Shown piece after piece: positions 8,797 to 16,250 of a DNA stretch of 64,000 bases (positions are counted from its first letter, which is position 1; each line of letters opens with the position of its first letter). Both the position numbers and the translations under genes were made by a program. The notes beneath the pieces are model-generated. The model made no database searches, was not told the origin of the DNA, and saw nothing but the letters and a program-made list of their open reading frames with translations. Source of the DNA: Myxococcales bacterium (lineage in GTDB: Bacteria > Myxococcota_A > UBA796 > GCA-2862545); assembly GCA_019634415.1 (NCBI GenBank), contig JAHQVJ010000031.1:25446-89445 (forward strand), written 5' to 3'.

Positions 8797-9177
8797 CTAC
8801 GAGTCGGCGCCCTCACACTGGCACTCCGGGTGCCAGCCCTTCAGGTCGGGATCCTGTGGAACGACGATGTCTCCGTCGCGGCTCACGTGATTGAGAACGA
8901 GGCATCCCCCTGGCTCCAGCACGATCTCGATGGCCCAACTCTGGGCGCCACTCAGCGGAGGCCATCGGATGTCTCCCACGTCGCCTGGGAGCACGTGGCT
9001 GACGAGCCGATTGACGCAGTCGTCGGCGTCGACGATGTCCTCACCGTCCAGGAGGTAGGTCCGGGCCATCGCGATGGTGGCGTCGGATTGGTTCTCGATG
9101 GCTCCGTCGATGGCGACGAGATCCGAAGGCCTGAACTCGCACGCGACAACGGGCAACAGCAACAGGACGGCACGCAT
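8797..9177 (-). CDS. Small predicted lipoprotein, unknown function
   Basis: The protein has 126 residues. ATG 9177 follows GAGGAG and starts a short lipoprotein signal (MRAVLLLLPVVAC). The mature part is acidic, looks like a single small beta-rich domain, and ends with a Cys-x-Cys pair (ECQCEGADS). Three more cysteines could form disulfides, consistent with the periplasm or outer membrane. I do not recognise a family. Upstream (9192-9223) is an imperfect hairpin built on two TCCGGA palindromes flanked by CGAGG/CCTCG that may be part of its promoter or leader. Confidence 0.6.
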   Translation of the reverse strand: MRAVLLLLPVVACEFRPSDLVAIDGAIENQSDATIAMARTYLLDGEDIVDADDCVNRLVSHVLPGDVGDIRWPPLSGAQSWAIEIVLEPGGCLVLNHVSRDGDIVVPQDPDLKGWHPECQCEGADS

Positions 9178-9275
9178 GTGACACTCCTCGTCGAGGTGAA
9201 ATCCGGACCGATTCCGGACCTCGTGGACGTCACCTGCAGAAAGGAATTCACCTCCCTGGTCAGGACTTCACACTC

Positions 9276-9308
9276 ATCGCGACAATCAACGGGGTCGATT
9301 GTCGCGAT
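9276..9308. repeat. Palindromic repeat, copy 1 of a three-member family
   Basis: Twelve-base perfect inverted arms (ATCGCGACAATC / GATTGTCGCGAT) flank nine bases. The 19-base core CAATCAACGGGGTCGATTG (9283-9301) matches copy 2 at 17 positions. It lies in the intergenic space between polA and the small lipoprotein gene, 107 bases from copy 2, so the two could form a REP-type doublet. Confidence 0.75.
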
Positions 9309-9415
9309 GCTACAGGTTGCCGCTCCGCGCCTGGACTTGCAGCACTCCCTGCACTCGCTCGCACGCTCGCTCGTTCCAGTCCCACTGCAACCCCTGGATC
9401 AGGCGCGCTCCGCTC

Positions 9416-9450
9416 GATCGCGACAATCAACGGAGTTGATTGTCGCGATC
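9416..9450. repeat. Palindromic repeat, copy 2, overlapping the polA stop codon
   Basis: The arms GATCGCGACAATCAAC and their perfect complement enclose a three-base loop. This is the longest perfect stem seen in the window. Its last bases include the polA stop codon (9449-9451). It may act as a transcription terminator or mRNA 3'-end protector even though no T tract follows. Confidence 0.8.
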
Positions 9451-12118
9451 AATGGGCTTCCGCCCAGGTGCGTCCGGTTCCCACGTCCACTCGCATGGGC
9501 ACCGACAGCGGCACGGCCTCGCTCATCGCTGTGCGCACCACGTCCGTGGCCCGATCCAGCTCGTCCACGGGCACGTCGAGCAGTAGCTCGTCGTGGATCT
9601 GCAGCACGATCCGCGCCGACAGCGCCTCGCGTGCGAGCTCCTGCGCCGTCTTCAGCATGGCGACCTTGCACAGATCGGCTCCCGAGCCCTGGATCGGGGT
9701 GTTCATGGCCACCCGCTCCCCGTAGGCTCGATCGTTGGGATCGCCCGACCACAGCTCGCTGATGTAGCGCCGTCGCCCCAGCAGCGTGGTGACGTAGCCA
9801 TCGGCGTAGGCGTCGGCGACCACGGCGTCTCGCCAGCGCGCCACCCCGGCGTAGCGCTCGAAGAAGCGAGCGATGTGCCGCTTGGCCACCGCGGTGGGGA
9901 TCGACAGCTGGCGTGCCAACGCCGTGGGCCCCTGGCCGTAGATGGTGGCGAAGTTCACCGTCTTGCCGATCTCCCGCTGCGCGTTGCTGACCTGGGCCAC
10001 GTCGACGTCGAACAGGGCCGCGGCGGTCAGTCGGTGCACGTCTCGACCGGCGCGGTAGGCGCTCACCAGCTCGGCGTCTGCCGACACATGGGCCAGCAGG
10101 CGCAGCTCCATCTGCGACCAGTCCGCACTCAGCAGCACACAGCCCGGGCTCGCCACGAAGGCCTCGCGCACCGCGCGGAACTCCTCCGTGCGCACCGGCG
10201 TGCGCTGCAGATCGGGCTCGGTGGTGATCAGCCGACCCGAGCTGCTCACCGTCTGCTGGAAGGTGGCGTGGATGCGGCCGTCGCTGGCCACCGCGTCCAC
10301 CAGCACGTCGGTGTAGGTGTTGATGAGCTTGTCGACGGTGCGCCAGCGCAAGACCTTGGACACGACGGGGTGCTGGCCCTCGAGCTGCGCCATCACCTCG
10401 GCATCCACGGAGTAGCCGGTCTTGGTGCGCTTGATCACGGTCAGGCCGAGCTCCTCGAACAGCACCGTTCCGAGTTGCTTGTGGGATCCAGGGTTGAAGC
10501 GGCGCCCGGCGAGCTCGCCGATCTCGGCGCGCAGCGCGCTGCGCTCCTCCTTCAGCCCTGCCCCGATGCGCGTGAGTACCTCGGGATCCATGCGCACCCC
10601 GGCCAGCTCGATGTCGCCCAGCACCCAGGACAACGGCAGGTCCACGTCGAAGAGGTTGGTGGCCTGGCCCTCCTCGCGCACCCGGGCGTGCAGCACCCGC
10701 CAGGCAGCACCTATGGCGTCGGCGTTGTGGCAGGCCCAGGCGCCTGCGCGATCCACCGTCAGGTCGGCGAAGGCCACCCGGTCCCGCCCGCCTCCGATCA
10801 CGCCGCGGATGGGCTGCAGCCCGACGTGTAGGTACTCCCGCGCGATCTGAGCCAGGCGATGCGGGAGGTGCTTGGTGGGGTCGACGAGGTAGCTGGCGAG
10901 CGCGGTGTCGCCCACCACGCCGCGCAGGGTGATCCCGACGCGCTGCAGCGCCACGTAGGCCTGCTTGCCCTCGTGGGTGACCTTGGGGCGAGACGGGTCC
11001 CGAAGCCAGTCCGCCAGCAGGCGCACGCCGTCCTCGCCCAGGTGCGTACCTGGTCCTGCGAAGGGAAAGTACATCCCGCGCCCCAGATCCGGGCTGATGG
11101 CGATGCCCACCAGCGCACCGCGCTGCGGATCGGGCAGCTCGTGCAGCACGTGCAGGGCCACGGGATCGGGCCCCTGACACTCCTGGGCCAGCGCGGCCTG
11201 GGCCATCTCGGGGGTGTCGCACACGAAGTACTGGATCGCGGTCACCTTGCCCACGTCCTGCAGCGCGGTGGGCGACAGCATCGAGAAGAACTCGAGGTCC
11301 AGGTACACCGCGTCCAGCTGCTCGGGAGTGGGAAAGGTGAGGGCGAGGTCGTCCAGCGTCACGTCGAGGGGGACGTCGCGGCGCAGCGTGGCCAGGTCTC
11401 GGCTCTGGCGGGCGATCTCGGCGTGGGTGCGGAGCAGCGTGCCGGTGCGGCCGCCGATGGCCTGGCGCTCCGCTGCGCCGAGGGTGGCGTCGAGGGTGCC
11501 GTGCTCGGCGAGCAGCGCAGACGCCGACTTCTCACCGATGCCCTTCACCCCGGGGATGCCGTCCACGCTGTCGCCGACGAGCCCGATCCAGTCGGGGAAC
11601 GCGCGCGGGTGCACGCCCCAGCGCCGGTACACGCGATCGGCGTCGTACAGGATCTCCTTGTTGGGCTCGAGCAGCCGCACACGCTCGTCCACGAGCTGGG
11701 CGAGGTCCTTGTCGCCGCTCACGATCCAGACCTCGTGGCCGGCGTCGAGGGCAAGCTGGCACAGGGTGGCGAGCACGTCGTCGGCTTCCACGCCGGGCAC
11801 GCGCACGGCGGGGAAGTTGTGGGCCGCCACCAGCCGATCCACGTGGGGCAGCTGCTCCTGCAGCGCCTCGGGCATCGGGGGCCGGCCGGCCTTGTAGCCC
11901 TCGAACGCCTCCGCCCGAAAGGTCTTCCCCGGCGCATCGAACACCACGGCGCCGTAGGCCGGCGTGCGGCCCGACAGCACCTTGCGGAACATCTTGGCGA
12001 ACCCGAAGGCGGCGTTGGTCGGCAGACCCGCCGTCGTCTTCAGGTTGGAGGGGATCGCGTGGAAGGCTCGGTACAACAGCCCCGTGCCGTCCACCAGCAC
12101 CACGCGCTCCCCAGCCAT
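9449..12118 (-). CDS. polA: DNA polymerase I with inactive proofreading domain
   Basis: The 889-residue protein has the normal Pol I order. Residues 1-290 are a FEN-type 5' nuclease (VDGTGLLYRAFHA, GVEADDVLATL, VSGDKDLAQLV, GIPGVKGIGEKSA). Residues of about 300-470 are the 3'-5' exonuclease fold, and residues 480-889 the polymerase. Polymerase motif A is SADWSQMELRLLAH, motif B runs from REIGKTVNFATIYGQG, and motif C is LQIHDELLLDVP, all consistent with activity. In the exonuclease domain the metal-binding DxE has become HVLHE (PVALHVLHELPDP), so proofreading is probably lost, as in Taq-type enzymes. Its ATG lies one base after the stop of the FKBP gene, indicating an operon. Confidence 0.95.
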   Translation of the reverse strand: MAGERVVLVDGTGLLYRAFHAIPSNLKTTAGLPTNAAFGFAKMFRKVLSGRTPAYGAVVFDAPGKTFRAEAFEGYKAGRPPMPEALQEQLPHVDRLVAAHNFPAVRVPGVEADDVLATLCQLALDAGHEVWIVSGDKDLAQLVDERVRLLEPNKEILYDADRVYRRWGVHPRAFPDWIGLVGDSVDGIPGVKGIGEKSASALLAEHGTLDATLGAAERQAIGGRTGTLLRTHAEIARQSRDLATLRRDVPLDVTLDDLALTFPTPEQLDAVYLDLEFFSMLSPTALQDVGKVTAIQYFVCDTPEMAQAALAQECQGPDPVALHVLHELPDPQRGALVGIAISPDLGRGMYFPFAGPGTHLGEDGVRLLADWLRDPSRPKVTHEGKQAYVALQRVGITLRGVVGDTALASYLVDPTKHLPHRLAQIAREYLHVGLQPIRGVIGGGRDRVAFADLTVDRAGAWACHNADAIGAAWRVLHARVREEGQATNLFDVDLPLSWVLGDIELAGVRMDPEVLTRIGAGLKEERSALRAEIGELAGRRFNPGSHKQLGTVLFEELGLTVIKRTKTGYSVDAEVMAQLEGQHPVVSKVLRWRTVDKLINTYTDVLVDAVASDGRIHATFQQTVSSSGRLITTEPDLQRTPVRTEEFRAVREAFVASPGCVLLSADWSQMELRLLAHVSADAELVSAYRAGRDVHRLTAAALFDVDVAQVSNAQREIGKTVNFATIYGQGPTALARQLSIPTAVAKRHIARFFERYAGVARWRDAVVADAYADGYVTTLLGRRRYISELWSGDPNDRAYGERVAMNTPIQGSGADLCKVAMLKTAQELAREALSARIVLQIHDELLLDVPVDELDRATDVVRTAMSEAVPLSVPMRVDVGTGRTWAEAH

Positions 12119-12119
12119 A

Positions 12120-13409
12120 TCAGTGCGGGGTCTTGGCCTTGGACGGGTCGATCTTCACCGGCGGCATGCCGCCACCGGGGCCCGCGAGGATGTCGATCAG
12201 CTCGATCTCGAACAGGATCGGCTTTTCGCCGATGCCCGGCCACGGACCGCCCTTCGCCATCTCGGCGGGAACCCAGAACAGGGTCTTCTCGCCCTTCGAC
12301 ATCAGCGGCACGCCCTCGGACCAGGCCTGGATCGGCACTCGGCCGAGGGGGATGGTGATGGGCGTTCCGCGCTGCACGGAGCTGTCGAACATCTTCCCGT
12401 CGGAGTCCCAGCCCGTGAAGTTCATCTTCACCGCGGAGTCCTTGGTGGGCCGGTCGGTGCCGTTGCCGGGGGTGACCACCTTGTAGGCGAGGCCAGACTC
12501 GGTCTTGGTGGCGTCGGCGGGGGCTGCCGAGGCGTCGGCCGGAGCGGGCAGCGGCTTGACGATCTCGATCATGGTGAAGTCGAACACCACCATGCCCGGA
12601 GGTGCACCGGGCACCTTGGCCAGATCCTCGGGGATCCAGAAGCGGGTCTTCTCGCCCTCGACCATCAGCTGCAGGCCTTCCTTCCAGCCGGGGAGCAGGT
12701 TGGGGGCGTTGAGCTTGAACTGGGGCGGAGTGGGCTGATTCTCGGTGGACTGCAGCAGCTCACCCGAGCTCCGCCAGCCGATGAAGTGAGCCTTCACGGT
12801 GTCGTCCGCCGTGGGCTTCACGGTGCCCGTGCCCTTCTCGAGGACCTTGTAGGCCAGACCGGACTCGGTCTTGATGGCGTCGTCGGGCGCTGCCGCGACG
12901 TCTGCCGGGGGGTTGACGAAGGAGATGAGCTCCACATCGAAGACCAGCATGCCGGCAGGCTTGCCGGGCTGCCCCTTGTAGGCCAGCTCCTCCGGGATCC
13001 AGAACCGGCGGGTCTCGCCGGGGACCATGAGCTGCAGGCCCTCGGTCCAGCCAGCGATGACCTGGTTCAGCCCGAAGCTCGCCGCGGCCTTTCGCTTGAT
13101 GGAGCTGTCGAACATGTTCCCGTCGGTGGTCCAGCCCGTGTAGTGCACGGAGACCATGGCGTTCGGACCGGGCTTGTCGGTTCCCGTGCCCGCCGTGAGC
13201 ACCTTGGAGGCCAAGCCGCTCTCGGTCTTGACGGCGTCTTCGGGGGCGGCGGCGACGTCTGCAGGCGTATCCGGCAGGTCCGGCACCGGCGGCGGCACGT
13301 TCTCTGCTTCCTTCGTCTCCTCGGCCGGGGCGTCGGTGGTGGCCTCTTCCTCCTGCTGACCGTTGTTGCAGGCGACCAGGAGCAAGCTCGCAAAGATCAG
13401 TGCGCGCAC
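12120..13409 (-). CDS. Lipoprotein with three tandem FKBP-type peptidyl-prolyl isomerase domains
   Basis: The protein has 429 residues. GTG 13409 is chosen because GGAGGAAGG precedes it and it opens a lipoprotein signal (MRALIFASLLLVAC). A Glu/Pro-rich linker follows, then three FKBP units of about 125 residues, each introduced by TESGLA-KV. Unit 1 (HYTGW, MFDSS, QVIAGW, LVFDVEL) keeps the FKBP pocket. Unit 2 has LLQST where FDSS is expected. Unit 3 regains FDSS but changes the VIxGW loop to PIQAWSEG. Only the first is a confident isomerase or chaperone domain. It is likely anchored in the envelope to assist protein folding. It sits one base upstream of polA, an unexpected partner. Confidence 0.88.
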   Translation of the reverse strand: MRALIFASLLLVACNNGQQEEEATTDAPAEETKEAENVPPPVPDLPDTPADVAAAPEDAVKTESGLASKVLTAGTGTDKPGPNAMVSVHYTGWTTDGNMFDSSIKRKAAASFGLNQVIAGWTEGLQLMVPGETRRFWIPEELAYKGQPGKPAGMLVFDVELISFVNPPADVAAAPDDAIKTESGLAYKVLEKGTGTVKPTADDTVKAHFIGWRSSGELLQSTENQPTPPQFKLNAPNLLPGWKEGLQLMVEGEKTRFWIPEDLAKVPGAPPGMVVFDFTMIEIVKPLPAPADASAAPADATKTESGLAYKVVTPGNGTDRPTKDSAVKMNFTGWDSDGKMFDSSVQRGTPITIPLGRVPIQAWSEGVPLMSKGEKTLFWVPAEMAKGGPWPGIGEKPILFEIELIDILAGPGGGMPPVKIDPSKAKTPH

Positions 13410-13464
13410 CCTTCCTCCGTTGCTAGGGGCAGGCAGGGGTAACATCCACTGCGGAGGAGCACCT

Positions 13465-14469
13465 GTGCTGATCGCGTTCGCGCTGTTGGGATGTACGTCC
13501 GGTGAGCCCACCGATGTGGCCGAGGTACCGCCTCCGCCACCGGTGGCTCCGGCACCTCGTCACGTCACGTTGTTCGGCGTTCTGCCCGACACCATGCACG
13601 ACATCGAGACCCCGCCCAGTCGGGCGTTGATCGACCTCGGCCGCATGCTCTACTTCGACGCGCGGCTGTCGAAGGACCAGCAGTACAGCTGCAACAGCTG
13701 CCACGAGCTCGCGGAGTACGGGGCGGCGCGGGAGCCGACTTCCGGGGGGGCGCCCGAGGGGCAGAGGCCTCGGAACGCGCCGAGCACCTTCAACGCCACG
13801 CTGCAGTTCCGGCAGTACTGGGACGGGCGCAGCGACGATCTGGTGACGCAGGCACAGGAGGCCTTCCTGAATCCGAGGGAGATGGCGATGGCGTCGCAGA
13901 GCGACGTCGTGTCGGCGGTCTCGGCGATCCCCGGCTACGCGGATGCGTTCGCTGCAGCGTTCCCCGCCGAGCCCACCGTGACCTTCGGCTCCATCAGTCG
14001 CGCGCTGGTGGCCTTCCAGCAGGGGCTCGTGACCAGCGGCAGCAAGCTGGATCGCTACCTGATGGGGGAGGGGGCTGCGATGACCCCCGAGGAGGTGGCC
14101 GGTTTCGACCGCTTCGTGTCCACGGGGTGCGTGAGCTGCCACTCGGGCGTGCTGCTCGGGGGAGGGATGTTCCAGCGCCTCGGCGCGGTCCACGCATGGG
14201 ACACGCCAGACGAGGGCCGAGCCTGGAGCACGGGCGACGAGGCCGAGCGGCGCCTGTTCAAGGTCCCTTCGCTGCGCAACGTCGCAGAGACGGGGCCCTG
14301 GCTGCACGACGGCTCCGCCACCACCCTGCCGGACGTGGTGCGTCGCATGGCGCACCACCAGCTGGGACGGGATCTGAGCGACGACGACGTGTCGAGTATC
14401 GTGCTCTTCCTGAGCACGCTGACCGGCACGCTGCCGACGGACTACATCGCCGAGCCTCCGCTGCCCTGA
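13465..14469 (+). CDS. MauG/CcpA-type dihaem cytochrome c peroxidase lipoprotein
   Basis: The protein has 334 residues. GTG 13465 follows GGAGGAG and gives a lipoprotein signal (MLIAFALLGC). Two haem-binding CxxCH motifs are present (CNSCH and CVSCH). The family landmarks are also present: the N-terminal LGRMLYFDARLS before haem 1, WDGRSDDL between the domains, and KVPSLRNV with WLHDGS near the end. Members reduce hydrogen peroxide in the periplasm or, as in MauG, oxidise protein substrates. It is divergent from the FKBP gene with a 55-base spacer, and it converges with the AKR fusion gene with a 28-base overlap. Confidence 0.87.
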   Translation: MLIAFALLGCTSGEPTDVAEVPPPPPVAPAPRHVTLFGVLPDTMHDIETPPSRALIDLGRMLYFDARLSKDQQYSCNSCHELAEYGAAREPTSGGAPEGQRPRNAPSTFNATLQFRQYWDGRSDDLVTQAQEAFLNPREMAMASQSDVVSAVSAIPGYADAFAAAFPAEPTVTFGSISRALVAFQQGLVTSGSKLDRYLMGEGAAMTPEEVAGFDRFVSTGCVSCHSGVLLGGGMFQRLGAVHAWDTPDEGRAWSTGDEAERRLFKVPSLRNVAETGPWLHDGSATTLPDVVRRMAHHQLGRDLSDDDVSSIVLFLSTLTGTLPTDYIAEPPLP

Positions 14470-16187
14470 AGGGCGGCGTAGGCCGCCGACGCGCCCGCGA
14501 CGTGCAACGCACCGAGCTTGCGGGCGAGGGTGCGGTCCGCGGGGGACGTGGCCAACACCACGCTGCGGGTCAGATCCAGGCCGTGGCTGCGCGCGAGCCA
14601 CACCGCCAGACCCACCAAGGGCTTCCGGCACCAGCACACCGGCGGTCCTGCGGGATGGGGGCAGATGGCCACGTGGACCTCGAGATCGAGATCGGCGAGC
14701 CGCGCCTTCACCGCTTGCTCGGCGGTGGTCCGCGGCCGCTCGGGGTCCCAGCCGATGACCAGGATCGGGAGCCCCTTCGGCGGAGGGCTCTGCGCGAGCT
14801 CGTCGAGGTGGCCCGGGTCCACCAGCAACGCTGCTCGGCCCGTGGCGGGGTCGCGCTCGAAGGGCACCTCCACGACGGCGGCGAGGCCTTCGTCGGTCTG
14901 CGGGGGCTCCTCGGTGGCGCGGTAGCGGTACAGCGCGCGAGGGGGGATCACGCCCGTGCCCTTCTTGGCCAGCCTCGCGATGTCGTCGGGCTCGGGCAGG
15001 GTGCCCAGCTGGTCGAGCATTCGCTCCACCACGTTGCGCTCGCAGTCCGCCTCCTCCGTCCGCACCCACTCGCAGGTGACCGGCACGCCGTGGGCCCAGG
15101 CCGCCTCGATCACGTCGTTGCGGGAGGCTCGGGTGGGGTAGGTGTTGTCGAGCACCACCGTGCGCGTGCCGCTCGCCAGTAGCTCCCCCAGCGGTCGCAG
15201 GAGCTTGCGGAGGGTGCCGCCGCGCTCGTCGCGGTTCAGTCGCTCGTAGCCGGCCTCGACCCAAGCCTGGGCTCGGGTCGTCTTGCCGGATCCGGGGCTG
15301 CCCATCACGATGCGCACCTCCCCGTCGGCCTGTGGGTCTGGAGCCCGCGAGGAGCGCGGTGCTCGCAGCCACGCGTGGCGGGGGAAGGCATGGTCCAGCT
15401 TCGCCAGCGCCTCGGGGTGGAGTGGCGCTCGCTCCGCCTGGAGGCAGTCGGCCACCGTGGAGGGTCGAGTGGGTCCGGGCACGGGCCAGATCCCGAGGTC
15501 GAGCAGCCACTTCAGCACGACGCGCTGGGGGGAGCCGTCGTCGGCAGCGACTGCGGCCAGGGTGTCGTGTCGGGTGATGCGCGCGCTCTTGGATCCACCG
15601 CCAAAGGGCCGGTAGCCCCACACGTCGATGCCCTCGGCCAGGCACACCTCCACGATCCCCGAGCGCAGGGCGCTCGGATCGAGCGGGCCGAAGGGGATCT
15701 GCACGCAGTCCACCTGCACCCACTCCTGTGCCTGACGGAGCTGGTGCACCCCGATGTTGGACAGGCCCACGCGCTCGATCACGCCCTGCTGCTGCAGCTT
15801 CGCGAGCGCCTTGGCACTGGTCTGGATGGGCACCCGCGGATCGGGCACGTGTAGGAAGTACAGCGCGATCCTGTCGACGCCGAGCCGGTGGCGGCTGGCC
15901 TCGGCGGCGTGCAGCAGGTGGCGCTGGCGTCCGTCGGGGATCCAACGTGGTCCGCGCCGCACGAGGCCGCCTTTGGTGGCGACCCGGACCTCGTGGGCCA
16001 CGGGTGCCAGCAGACGCTCCGCATCCCCGGGCGCCTCGCCGTACACGTCGGCGACGTCCAGCCACGCAACCCCACACTGCACCGCGTGCGCCAGTGTCGC
16101 GCGCGCGTGCTCATCGGCCTGCAACGCGAGGTGTTGTGTGCCGAGCACCACGCGTGGTGGCCCTCCGGCTCGGGTGCGTTGCGCCAC
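14442..16187 (-). CDS. Fusion of aldo/keto reductase, polynucleotide-kinase-like and degenerate HAD-phosphatase domains
   Basis: The protein has 581 residues. Residues 1-270 form an aldo/keto reductase with the full tetrad visible (D44, Y49 in DVADVYG, K72 in VATKGG, H113 in YFLHVPDP). Residues 290-400 form a P-loop kinase like the 5'-kinase domain of Pnkp: Walker A GSPGSGKT (296-303), NRDERGG (D320), VVLDNTYPTRASR, and an Arg-rich lid (ERNVVERML). Residues 450-575 resemble a GmhB/PNKP-type HAD phosphatase with a probable zinc site (CPH...CWCRKP). The nucleophile DxD is replaced by VDPGH and the final DxxD by ATSPAD, so it may be inactive. The start is GTG 16187. I know of no standard enzyme with this order, and a sequencing-related merge is unlikely because the frame is uninterrupted. 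Confidence 0.8.
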   Translation of the reverse strand: MAQRTRAGGPPRVVLGTQHLALQADEHARATLAHAVQCGVAWLDVADVYGEAPGDAERLLAPVAHEVRVATKGGLVRRGPRWIPDGRQRHLLHAAEASRHRLGVDRIALYFLHVPDPRVPIQTSAKALAKLQQQGVIERVGLSNIGVHQLRQAQEWVQVDCVQIPFGPLDPSALRSGIVEVCLAEGIDVWGYRPFGGGSKSARITRHDTLAAVAADDGSPQRVVLKWLLDLGIWPVPGPTRPSTVADCLQAERAPLHPEALAKLDHAFPRHAWLRAPRSSRAPDPQADGEVRIVMGSPGSGKTTRAQAWVEAGYERLNRDERGGTLRKLLRPLGELLASGTRTVVLDNTYPTRASRNDVIEAAWAHGVPVTCEWVRTEEADCERNVVERMLDQLGTLPEPDDIARLAKKGTGVIPPRALYRYRATEEPPQTDEGLAAVVEVPFERDPATGRAALLVDPGHLDELAQSPPPKGLPILVIGWDPERPRTTAEQAVKARLADLDLEVHVAICPHPAGPPVCWCRKPLVGLAVWLARSHGLDLTRSVVLATSPADRTLARKLGALHVAGASAAYAALQGSGGSAM

Positions 16188-16250
16188 GGACTACCCCCGG
16201 CTGCGTTGGGAGGGTAGTCTAGCCCCGCTCGAAAAAGGGGTGCCCTACTC

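Noticed and set aside
9178..9448. tRNA or small RNA gene between polA and the lipoprotein gene
   Set aside because: No cloverleaf or CCA end is recognisable; the symmetry is explained by the palindromic repeats.
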